From Clostridia bacterium (lineage in GTDB: Bacteria > Bacillota > Clostridia > Oscillospirales > Acutalibacteraceae), in contig JAFUQS010000077.1 of assembly GCA_017472225.1 (NCBI GenBank), positions 1-35,800 on the forward strand: a DNA stretch of 35,800 bases. Reading direction: 5' to 3'. Within the stretch, counting starts at the first letter, position 1. Every line of letters begins with the position of its first letter. Made by a program: the position numbers and the translations under genes. Below, one piece after another: positions 12,171 to 21,199 of this stretch. The notes under the pieces were generated by a model. The model did no database searches, had not been told where the DNA came from, and saw only the letters and a program-made list of their open reading frames with translations.

Positions 12171-15100
12171 ATGAAAACCACAAAAAAAGTGCTGAGTGTT
12201 CTGCTCGCTGTGATTATTATGATGTCCAGCATGAGCGTTTGCTTTGGCACAGTTTCATTTGCGGCTACTGATGCAACAAACGATTTCATTGCAGCAGTTC
12301 AGTGCGATGCTATGAAGAATTTTGTAGCACCGACGCCGACAACAAGCGGCAATAAGGAAAGCAGCTCCAATGAGTATAAGCTGACTTACACTTATAAGGC
12401 TGCAAGTTACGCTCATTACACTCAGATGGTCAAGGTTTTAAGCACCTTTGACGCAGCATACAAGAGTATTCTCACCAACAAGCAGTTAACACACAACAAC
12501 GGTGCTAACTGCGCCAACAAGCAGGATTGGTGTACAGATGAAGCTGATGTTAAAGCTGCTTTAATAGCCAATATCGGCAGTAGCTATAATACGCTTGTAT
12601 CAAATTATAACCTTGATGATTTTCTTGGTTGCGTTCTTAGTAAAGACGGCGTTGCTTACAGAAACGAACAAAACGATAGCCATAACTCATGGGATACTTG
12701 CAAAACACCTACAAGAGTAAAAAATATTTTTGTTGTAACAACAGATCTTCTTTCATATCTTAAGCACTTCTCAGATGTTGATTATATTGATCTTGATTCT
12801 GTCGATCTTACCAATACATATACATTCACTATGTGCAGACAGAATTATACAACCGGATTGTTTGGAGCTACTCAACACCATCACTCTGCTTTGAACACAA
12901 CTACAGAAGGCAGCTCAATTGCTGCAAGCAATGCTGCAACAACCAACAGAGCAGTTCTCACAGCAATGGAGGATGTTCTTGAAAAATATGCTGATTACCT
13001 TGACGAAACAACAATGAAGGGTATTCACGCTATTGAAACAGACCCGGATAAGCTCAATGCTGTTGCAAAGGAGCTTGAAGATGCACGTGCCGCTGTTACA
13101 ACTGCTTACGGCACCAATGCAGAAACAATATATAATCATTTCTTCAGCAGCAGTATTACTTACAGTGCTGTTCCTACACTCGTAACTCTTATAAAGGAAT
13201 CAGCTGTTGTTGCAGGCTACAAAGAAACCTGCGAAACAATTGAAGCCGATTACGAAAAGTATGCAAACGAAGAATATAAGACATATAATTCAACACAGGT
13301 CAACGCTCTTTACAATGAGCTTAAAACAGCTTACGATTTCTATAACAGCGCTGACGATGCATACAAAAGTACAATAGCAAGCTATTACGGCATTGACGAT
13401 ATTATCGGTGATGTTCCCGATGCTATTGATGCACTTCTTGCTTATTACTATGAAATCTTCCTCGGCTCAATCAAGGAAAGAGCATTCGGTGATAACAATA
13501 ACGGTTACATCAGTGAATATTCCTCATGGACCGTTGAAGATATCGACAATGATGTTATCACATCAGCAGATATTCTTACAGCAATCAATGAAGTAACTCT
13601 TGATATTGACACTCTTGATAAAGATGCAACAGAAAATGATATTCAGAGCTATTTCGGCATGAGCAAGACAGCGCTTATTGAAAAGCTTACTGAAGTTAAA
13701 ACTCACCTTGAAGAGCTCGGCTATTATGCAGGTCTCAACGATGAGCTTTATGAACAGTACGCAACATTCACAAATAACATTTCAAGTGTTATTGATGCAG
13801 ATTCATCGAAGCTTTTCAGCGTTCTCAGCGGCTATGAGCAGTGGTACACAGACCTCAAGGCCTTCTTTGTAACCTGGGAAACTGAGGTTGGTCAGTATAA
13901 GGACCTTCTTATGGACGACCTCAAGGCTACAATGTTTGACTATATGGAAGCTGCTTATGTAGCACTCCAGGCAAGAGTTGAAACTCAGATAAATGACGCT
14001 TACGGTCTTTATGAAGTATATGTTGACCTTTACGGCCACAACGTAACAATGCAGTCATTGACCTATTTCAACACACTTAAAAAGGCAATCACCGCAATTG
14101 AAGATGATGCCTACAATTGGATGAAGGACAATTCTCAGTACGGCGAAATCAGTCAGGATGCAATCACAAAGTATGATGCACTTCAGACTCTTTTCTCATA
14201 CTATGAGACCTTTGTTGCCAACAGAGGCTTCGACACATATCAGCAGACAACAATTGACACCGTCAGAGAAGACACAATTGATGACATTGCCCGTGAAAAC
14301 GCTGATATTGACAGCGACGATATCGGTGAATATGAAGTAACCGATGAAAACATTGAAAATGTTATCGATATTCTTGAAGCTGCTCTTGCAGACGAAGAAA
14401 TCAAGGCACTTCTTGGTACACTTGTAAACAAGGATGAAGACGGCAACCCGACAGGCGAACCCTTTGACCTTGCAGCTCTTATAAGCGGTCTTATTGAAGG
14501 TATTTACACTGACGATGCCATTAACGGAATCGTTCAGATGCTTTATCCCATCGTTGCAAAGGCATTCCTTGATGTTTGGGAAGGAATCAACCCGAAGATT
14601 ACAATCTATGATATGGAAACCGGTGTTGCTATTGCCCCCTCAGCTGATGTTGACGTTTACCTTGAGCTTTACGATGTTGACAGAGCAATTGCAAATGCAG
14701 GTATCGCTCTTTCACCGGCAATGCTTGCAGAAAAAATGGCTTCAAACAGCGAATATGCAACCAAGTTCCCCGAGGTAATCAACACACTTGCATCTATATC
14801 CGCAAAAACACGTTATGATGCCGAGGGCAATTATGTTGACCCGTGGAAGAACGAAGCTCTCTTTGTTGACGCTGTTGACGAAGACGGCAACAAAATAATT
14901 GACGAAGAAACCGGCGAGACAAAGCAGGTTTATGCTCTTGATTGGGGTATTGACGAAGCTGAAGATAAGAGAGCGGCATTTATTGATGCAGCCTGTGCAG
15001 CTCTTTCAGGTCTTGAACCTCTCCTTCATGCACTTATCCTCAACCAGAGATATGCAAACGGTGAAGAAACCGATACTAAGCCAAGAGGTGATAAGATCGG

Positions 15101-18100
15101 TACCGGCTTCGGTGATGCAGCAGCATCAGGTTTAGGTGCACTTCTTGGCGACCTTACGGTAACTGTTGATCCCATCACTCTCGTTCTTGAAATCAGCGCA
15201 AATGACGGTTATGACAATGTTCTTGCTCCGATTTTTGAAGCACTCGGTCTTACTAATATTCCTCACAGTGAGGATATGAAGACAACAAAAGACTTCTTTG
15301 AAAAGGGCTTCTTCGGAATGATTGATCAGCTTATCAATAAGATTTCCGCAAATCCCCTTGAAACAATACTCAGCATTGTTCCCAACCTTGTTTATGCCCT
15401 TGAAGCCGACCTTGTTGCTCCTCTTCTTGACCTTCTTGCAATTGACATCAACTACTATGCTGATGCTTATTACGATGCAGAGGTTACAAGCGGTATTCTT
15501 GACAAGGCTATGAAGTCTGAAGAACCTATTGCTATCAATGTTGGTCAGATGCTCAACCTTGAAGATATGGGCGTTAACCTTTCCGGCGGTCTCGCAGGTA
15601 TTCTTGAAATGCTCGGAATTGAAATTCCCATGCCCGACGTTTCAGTCCTTGCAACAGCAGGTAAGCTTACATGGGTTGACACCAACAGAAGCGCATGGAC
15701 TTACACATATCAGCCCGCAGGCACAACAGGTAAGGCAGCTCACATTGAAGCCAACAAGGCTGATGTGCTCGAATACCTTGTTAAATATGTTCTCGGAAAC
15801 CTTGACGGAATCCTTTCAGCATTCAATGTTGACACAAGCACACTTGCCGAAGCTGTTGCACAGATTCTTGACAATGTTAAGAACAATCCCGACGGTGTTG
15901 TTGCTGCAGCAGTTGAGCTTTTCAATCAGCAGTATTATGATACTCTCGAAAACTATGAGTGGTATGACGGCACAAACTATGTAACCGGTACTGTTGAAGG
16001 CTTCACACCCGCAACTCAGATTTATCTCAATCCCGAAAACGATTGGACAAAGGAAAAGGCTACATACCTTTATAATAACCTTGAAGCAATTGTAAATTCA
16101 ATCATCACAACTGCAGGCTCAGAGCTCAACATTGAAGCTGAGCTTCAGAAGGCAATCGGCGGTCTTTATACAAATGCAAATGTAACTGCTCTTGCTAAGC
16201 TTCTCGGCAACCTTGACCTTAACGCACTTGTTGCAGGTGAAGAAACAGAAGGCGAAGAAGCTTCTGCAGATATTGACCTCAACGCTCTTGTCAAAGACCT
16301 TGTAGGTATTGACTTTGGCACATTCGCAAAGTACAAGGATATCGCAGATGATTACAGCTGGGGCTTCACAGACGGTGACAGCGAAGGCTTCGTTACTGCA
16401 CTTGTTGATATTCTTGCTCCCTTCAAGCCTGTCCTTGACTTCATTCTTACAGGCGAAAACCTTGAAATTACATTTGACACAGATAAGGTTACACTCTTAG
16501 GCTACGACGGCTACAACAACGCATTCGTACCTCTTCTTGAGGCTCTCGGCTGCGATGTTAAGGCTCTCAGCGCTGACGACAATGCACTTGAGGTTATCCT
16601 CAACGCTCTTGTTGCAAAGATTGACACCCTTACAACAAACGACCCTGCAAATGATAAGGACGGTACACTTTATGCAATTATTGAACTGCTTCCCGGTGTT
16701 CTTTACTTCCTTTCAAGCAACGGTCTTTCAACAGCAGTAAGAAATCTTCTTCAGCCTGTATATGTAATTCTTGACACAATCAGACCTATCTACGATGTAG
16801 ATATCAACGAACTGCTTGCCGGAATCGAGGTTAACGGTGAGAGTCTCGGTCTTGATCTTGACCTTCTTAACACAAACTTTGTTATTGACCTCGTATCAAA
16901 GCTCACAAAGCTTAACCTTACAGGTCTTAAGACTGTTATCTACGATGTATGTAAGGTAATCGGCACTGAATATGAATCAATCAGCACACTTGAAAATCAG
17001 GATGTATGGAAGAAGGGTGCTTACAGCGCAAGCTTCGACCAGGCAGATATTCTCACAGTAATTCTTTCTTATGTGCTTGAATGGATTACAGTTGATGAAA
17101 ATGCTCAGGCTCTTGATGAAATGCTCGGCACAGACGGTATCATCGATGCGCTTGATACAGTTTTCGCTGACATCGAAATCACCTATAATTCACCCGATTG
17201 GATGTATTGGTTCAGCACTCAGGAAGAATTCGACGCTTATGTAAACGGCGGCACAGAAATTCCCTCAACCCTTGCAGCTCTCACATATCCCAACGATTGG
17301 TCAGACGAAACTGCACAGTATCTTGCTGACAATATTGTTGAACTTGTTGATACAGTTGTAGGTCTTGTAAGCGAAGACTATGATACACTTGCTGCTCTCA
17401 TTGAAGCTAATGTAAATGTCTTCACAACAGAAAATCTTGATAAGCTTGTTGAGCTTATTACTGACCTTCTCGGTCAGATTGATGCAAATCTCATCGAAGC
17501 TGCCGGCAGACTTCTTGATGTTGATCTCAACGGTCTTACAACCTATAAGGCTCCCGAAGGCATCGACACTGCATCAGAATTTGCTTCAGAGCTTTCAAAT
17601 GTACTCACAACATATGCAAAGGGTCTTGTTGAATGGCTCTTCCTTGGCAATGACTACAGATTTGCTAAGAAGTCAGACAGCACAGACACAATCGTTATCA
17701 ACGGCGGTGAAGGCTACGCTGAAGGCCTTGCACTTATCCTTGAAGCTCTTGACTGCAAGAATCTTCCCGCAGCAGACGGTGAAACAACAGAAATCGTAAA
17801 TGCAGTTCTTGCTTCACTCGCAAGCCGTGTTGAAGAAATCCTTGCTAACCCTGTAGAAGAAGTTCTTGACCTTCTTCCCAATCTTGTATACTTCCTTAAC
17901 GCAAACGGTGCAGGTGTTGCAGTTGACAATCTTCTCCAGCCCGTATATGCACTTCTCACAAAGCTTGAGACATTCGGTGTTGAGCTTGACCTCAACGAGC
18001 TTCTTGGCTTTGAGCTTAAGGATCTTTCACTTAACGCTGTTCTCACAATCGTAGAAGAAAAGGTTGGTCTTGACCTTTCAATGGTTAAGGAAATTCTTGT

Positions 18101-21062
18101 TGATTTCTGCATCGGCACAATCGTTTCCTATGATTCAGTAAGCGTTAACCCTGCATATAAGATGACAGGCTTCTCAAGAAAGGATGTTATCACGGTTGTT
18201 CTCACAACAGCACTTCTTGTTGTTGAAAATGAACAGAATGCAGCAAAGCTTGATGAACTCATCGGCACAGAAATCGTTTCAGCACTTAAGAGCGTATTTG
18301 AAAGCGCTCCCGTAAGCTATGTAACACCTGATTGGGATTACTGTTGGGCTGAAGACGGTATTGATTACGACAACGCAACTGTTGAAGTTATGGAATATGC
18401 TATTACATATCCCAACAACTGGACAGAAGAAAGCGCAAAATATGTTGCCGATAACCTCGGACCTATCGGTGATATGATTGCAGGTCTTATTGACAGTAAC
18501 TACGACTCACTTGGTGCTCTCGTAAACGATAAGGTTAAGATTTATACAGGTGAAAACATCAACGCTATTGTTGATGCCATCACAAACCTTCTTTCCGATA
18601 TTGATGCAAAGCTTCTTGAAGCTGCAGGTATTCTTCTTGATGTTGACCTTAACGGTCTTGCAGCATATGAAGCTCCCGCAGGCGAAATGACTTCAGAAGC
18701 ATTTGCAGCTGAGCTCACAAAGGTTCTTACAACATACGCAAACGGTCTTGTTGAATGGCTCTTCCTCGGCAATGACTTCACATTCTTTGTTGACGATGCA
18801 AACGCTGACGGCATTTACGGTGAAGGCGAAGATATCATCACAATCAACGGCGGCCACGGCTATGCTGAAGGTCTTGCACTTGTTCTTGAAGCTCTCGGTT
18901 GCGAAAATCTTCCCGATGCTTATGACACAACAATGTCAACAGAAGAAATTGTAGGTGCAGTTCTTACCTCTGCAGTAAATCGTGTTGACGAAATTCTTGC
19001 AGATCCCGTAACAGAAGTATTTGACCTTCTTCCCAACCTTCTTTACTTCCTCAATGCTAACGGTGTGGCAGCAGCAATTGATAATCTTCTTGGTGCTGTA
19101 AACGCTCTTCTTGTTAAGCTTGAAGCTTTCGGCGTTGAAGTTGATATCAACTCACTTATCAATATTGAAGAGCTTCTCGGCATTGAAAAAGATCTTTCAA
19201 TCAGCCTCGACAATCTCACAATTGCAGCAATTCTCGAGCTTGTTTCTGAGCTTACAGGTCTCAAGCTTACAGCTCTTGAAGATGTACTTGTCGGCTTTGC
19301 CCTTGGTGAAGTTAAGGCTTACGGCTCAGTAAGCAGAACAGATATTACATATAAAATGTATTATCATGATGACTTTGCAAAGTATGATATGATTACAGTT
19401 CTTGCAACATGTGTAATCATGGCAGTTGAAGATGAAGCAAATGCAGAAAAGCTCAAGGAGCTCTTAGGTGAAGATATCTACACAGTAATTCTTAACCTGT
19501 TCAATATGGGCGAGGTTCCTGTTCAGGAATTTGATTGGAAGTTCACCGATAAGGCTGACACAGGTTATGCATTCTCAGCTATCGAAACCTCAGACCTTTA
19601 TAAGAATCACAAGTACGGTCCTCTTTACACAGAAGAGATGGCACAGTACATTGCAGACAATATCGGCGAATTCGTTGACAATGTTATCTATCTTCTCGGC
19701 ATCAACATCAACGGCACAAGCGTTGACAGCCTTAAGGAGCTTATCAACGAAGTCGTTAATGGCTCACTTTATAACAGTGCAAATGTAATCGCAATTCGTG
19801 ATGCACTTGCCGGTGTTCTCGAAAACCTCGGAAACATGGAAGGCGGCGAACACATCAAGGCAGTCCTCAAGTCCTCACTCGGTGTTGACATTGATGCAGT
19901 TGCTAAGGTAAATGTTCCTGAATTCGAAGAAGACAGAGCTAAGTTCACCAAGTATCTTTGTGAGGTTCTTGAACCCTTGTATCCCGTTCTTGAGTGGGTA
20001 CTTGCAGATGAGGATATCGCATTCTTTGTTGACGAAAACAAGGATGACGCCATTAAGCTCTTCGGTGCAGAAGGCTACGCTTACGGTATCATTCCTCTTC
20101 TTGAGGTTCTCGAATGTGAAAACATTCTCACTCCCGATGAATACTATTCAGCAGTTGAAGCAGACGGCAATGTAGTTATCACAGCAATTCTCAATCCGCT
20201 TCTTGACAGAGTAGATGTAATTATGGAAGATCCCGCTGAGGCAATCCTCTCCATGCTTCCCAATCTTATCTACTTCATCAACTCAAACGGTGTTGATACA
20301 GTTGTTAAGAATACACTCAATGCAGTTTACGCACTTCTCAATGCAATTGAGCCCATTGCAAAGATTGATCTTTATGAGCTTATCGGTATTGACCTTGAAA
20401 CTCTTACCTTTGAAAAGCTCTTCCAGATGGCTCTCGATATGATTGCTGATGCAACAGGCTATGAATTCAGTACTCTTGATGCAAGTGCAGTTGCAGAGCT
20501 TACCGTTGGTACTCTCGTATCTTACGATTCAAAGAACGGTAAGACAGCATACAAGATGATTTACCAGTCAGAATCCTCAAAGGCTGAAATGGTAACCGTT
20601 ATAATGCGCTTGATTGTAACCTTCATCATGCATGAAAACAATCGTGAAGCACTCATCGGTCTTCTTAAGGATTACCTTGGAATGACAGAGGACGCTGAAA
20701 AGTATGTAAGAGGCGTGCTTGACATGATTGCATCATGTGCAACCGAAACCTATCTCGGTATGGATAAGGCTCTTGCAACACTTTACTATATCTTCTACGG
20801 TACAGATATTGCAGTTGGTGAAACTGCAGACGGTCTTAAGGATGTAAACGCTAAGTGGCAGCAGATTCTTAAGGATATGGGTAAATCAGATGACCCGAAC
20901 GAAAAGACTCTCGGTAATGCTCTTGCTGACTTCCTTGACACATACTTTGAAGATATTGTTACTTCCGAAGGTATTGCACCTAACGGCTTAATCGCATTCT
21001 TCCAGAAGATTATTGCATTCTTCCAGAAGATCATTGATTGGTTTAAGAATCTTTTCAACTAA
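12171..21062 (+). CDS. Giant exported repeat protein (2963 aa), function unknown
   Basis: Begins with a clear signal peptide (MKTTKKVLSVLLAVIIMMSS, cleavage near SFAA at about residue 31). Residues ~35-930 are a helical, low-hydrophobicity region with no family I recognise, containing YEKYANEEYKTYNSTQVNAL-like helices. From ~930 to ~2890 about five degenerate units of 375-470 residues follow, each with a GYxxxxxPLLEAL-type block, a LPNLVYFLNANG-type block, and a W(S/T)xExAxYxADN block. The composition is strongly acidic (Asp/Glu) with few basic residues, and few cysteines. The C-terminus ends in an amphipathic tail (LIAFFQKIIDWFKNLFN). No LPxTG, SLH or dockerin motif was seen. The ATG has GGAGG 7 bases upstream and it is a monocistronic unit. 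Adhesin, surface-layer-like or scaffold roles are possible; none is demonstrated. Confidence 0.9.
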   Translation: MKTTKKVLSVLLAVIIMMSSMSVCFGTVSFAATDATNDFIAAVQCDAMKNFVAPTPTTSGNKESSSNEYKLTYTYKAASYAHYTQMVKVLSTFDAAYKSILTNKQLTHNNGANCANKQDWCTDEADVKAALIANIGSSYNTLVSNYNLDDFLGCVLSKDGVAYRNEQNDSHNSWDTCKTPTRVKNIFVVTTDLLSYLKHFSDVDYIDLDSVDLTNTYTFTMCRQNYTTGLFGATQHHHSALNTTTEGSSIAASNAATTNRAVLTAMEDVLEKYADYLDETTMKGIHAIETDPDKLNAVAKELEDARAAVTTAYGTNAETIYNHFFSSSITYSAVPTLVTLIKESAVVAGYKETCETIEADYEKYANEEYKTYNSTQVNALYNELKTAYDFYNSADDAYKSTIASYYGIDDIIGDVPDAIDALLAYYYEIFLGSIKERAFGDNNNGYISEYSSWTVEDIDNDVITSADILTAINEVTLDIDTLDKDATENDIQSYFGMSKTALIEKLTEVKTHLEELGYYAGLNDELYEQYATFTNNISSVIDADSSKLFSVLSGYEQWYTDLKAFFVTWETEVGQYKDLLMDDLKATMFDYMEAAYVALQARVETQINDAYGLYEVYVDLYGHNVTMQSLTYFNTLKKAITAIEDDAYNWMKDNSQYGEISQDAITKYDALQTLFSYYETFVANRGFDTYQQTTIDTVREDTIDDIARENADIDSDDIGEYEVTDENIENVIDILEAALADEEIKALLGTLVNKDEDGNPTGEPFDLAALISGLIEGIYTDDAINGIVQMLYPIVAKAFLDVWEGINPKITIYDMETGVAIAPSADVDVYLELYDVDRAIANAGIALSPAMLAEKMASNSEYATKFPEVINTLASISAKTRYDAEGNYVDPWKNEALFVDAVDEDGNKIIDEETGETKQVYALDWGIDEAEDKRAAFIDAACAALSGLEPLLHALILNQRYANGEETDTKPRGDKIGTGFGDAAASGLGALLGDLTVTVDPITLVLEISANDGYDNVLAPIFEALGLTNIPHSEDMKTTKDFFEKGFFGMIDQLINKISANPLETILSIVPNLVYALEADLVAPLLDLLAIDINYYADAYYDAEVTSGILDKAMKSEEPIAINVGQMLNLEDMGVNLSGGLAGILEMLGIEIPMPDVSVLATAGKLTWVDTNRSAWTYTYQPAGTTGKAAHIEANKADVLEYLVKYVLGNLDGILSAFNVDTSTLAEAVAQILDNVKNNPDGVVAAAVELFNQQYYDTLENYEWYDGTNYVTGTVEGFTPATQIYLNPENDWTKEKATYLYNNLEAIVNSIITTAGSELNIEAELQKAIGGLYTNANVTALAKLLGNLDLNALVAGEETEGEEASADIDLNALVKDLVGIDFGTFAKYKDIADDYSWGFTDGDSEGFVTALVDILAPFKPVLDFILTGENLEITFDTDKVTLLGYDGYNNAFVPLLEALGCDVKALSADDNALEVILNALVAKIDTLTTNDPANDKDGTLYAIIELLPGVLYFLSSNGLSTAVRNLLQPVYVILDTIRPIYDVDINELLAGIEVNGESLGLDLDLLNTNFVIDLVSKLTKLNLTGLKTVIYDVCKVIGTEYESISTLENQDVWKKGAYSASFDQADILTVILSYVLEWITVDENAQALDEMLGTDGIIDALDTVFADIEITYNSPDWMYWFSTQEEFDAYVNGGTEIPSTLAALTYPNDWSDETAQYLADNIVELVDTVVGLVSEDYDTLAALIEANVNVFTTENLDKLVELITDLLGQIDANLIEAAGRLLDVDLNGLTTYKAPEGIDTASEFASELSNVLTTYAKGLVEWLFLGNDYRFAKKSDSTDTIVINGGEGYAEGLALILEALDCKNLPAADGETTEIVNAVLASLASRVEEILANPVEEVLDLLPNLVYFLNANGAGVAVDNLLQPVYALLTKLETFGVELDLNELLGFELKDLSLNAVLTIVEEKVGLDLSMVKEILVDFCIGTIVSYDSVSVNPAYKMTGFSRKDVITVVLTTALLVVENEQNAAKLDELIGTEIVSALKSVFESAPVSYVTPDWDYCWAEDGIDYDNATVEVMEYAITYPNNWTEESAKYVADNLGPIGDMIAGLIDSNYDSLGALVNDKVKIYTGENINAIVDAITNLLSDIDAKLLEAAGILLDVDLNGLAAYEAPAGEMTSEAFAAELTKVLTTYANGLVEWLFLGNDFTFFVDDANADGIYGEGEDIITINGGHGYAEGLALVLEALGCENLPDAYDTTMSTEEIVGAVLTSAVNRVDEILADPVTEVFDLLPNLLYFLNANGVAAAIDNLLGAVNALLVKLEAFGVEVDINSLINIEELLGIEKDLSISLDNLTIAAILELVSELTGLKLTALEDVLVGFALGEVKAYGSVSRTDITYKMYYHDDFAKYDMITVLATCVIMAVEDEANAEKLKELLGEDIYTVILNLFNMGEVPVQEFDWKFTDKADTGYAFSAIETSDLYKNHKYGPLYTEEMAQYIADNIGEFVDNVIYLLGININGTSVDSLKELINEVVNGSLYNSANVIAIRDALAGVLENLGNMEGGEHIKAVLKSSLGVDIDAVAKVNVPEFEEDRAKFTKYLCEVLEPLYPVLEWVLADEDIAFFVDENKDDAIKLFGAEGYAYGIIPLLEVLECENILTPDEYYSAVEADGNVVITAILNPLLDRVDVIMEDPAEAILSMLPNLIYFINSNGVDTVVKNTLNAVYALLNAIEPIAKIDLYELIGIDLETLTFEKLFQMALDMIADATGYEFSTLDASAVAELTVGTLVSYDSKNGKTAYKMIYQSESSKAEMVTVIMRLIVTFIMHENNREALIGLLKDYLGMTEDAEKYVRGVLDMIASCATETYLGMDKALATLYYIFYGTDIAVGETADGLKDVNAKWQQILKDMGKSDDPNEKTLGNALADFLDTYFEDIVTSEGIAPNGLIAFFQKIIAFFQKIIDWFKNLFN
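14968..20850 (+). repeat. Five tandem ~1.1-1.4 kb coding repeats within the giant gene
   Basis: Approximate unit starts are 14968, 16381, 17575, 18698 and 19939. Anchors in each unit are the GY(D/N/A) block (about 15205, 16503, 17706, 18854 and 20067) and the LPNLVYFLN-type block. Units 3 and 4 are the most alike, also at DNA level (both encode GLVEWLFLGND and EGLAL(I/V)LEAL), indicating the latest duplication. Unit 1 is the most diverged. Boundaries are estimates from visual alignment. Confidence 0.75.
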
Positions 21063-21080
21063 TCACTTGAAATAACTGCT

Positions 21081-21111
21081 TGTGGCACACTTCCCAAGGA
21101 AGTGTGCCACA
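21081..21111. terminator. Strong hairpin downstream of the giant gene
   Basis: TGTGGCACACTTCC (21081-21094) pairs perfectly with GGAAGTGTGCCACA (21098-21111) around a 3-nt loop. There is no T-run directly after it, so it may protect the mRNA 3' end rather than terminate. Confidence 0.6.
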
Positions 21112-21142
21112 GTTACATTCAGATAAACGGTAGTTTAAATAT

Positions 21143-21186
21143 AAAAAATCACTCTGCAGCAATTATGCCGGCAGAGTGATTTTTTT
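21143..21186. terminator. Bidirectional terminator between convergent units
   Basis: AAAAAATCACTCTGC (21143-21157) pairs with GCAGAGTGATTTTTT (21171-21185). A-run and T-run flank the stem, so it serves the giant gene (+) and the mannosidase operon (-). Confidence 0.85.
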
Positions 21187-21199
21187 AATTTCAGATAGT

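Noticed and set aside
11974-12174. 66-codon upstream frame overlapping the giant gene start (ATGA)
   Set aside because: No ribosome binding site at 11974, and the sequence passes through four RNA hairpins and the ribosome binding site of the giant gene; it looks like a chance frame in a leader.
17714-18118. Long minus-strand and alternate-frame ORFs inside the giant gene
   Set aside because: Ser/Arg-rich shadows produced by the strong codon bias of the giant gene; they recur at equivalent repeat positions.
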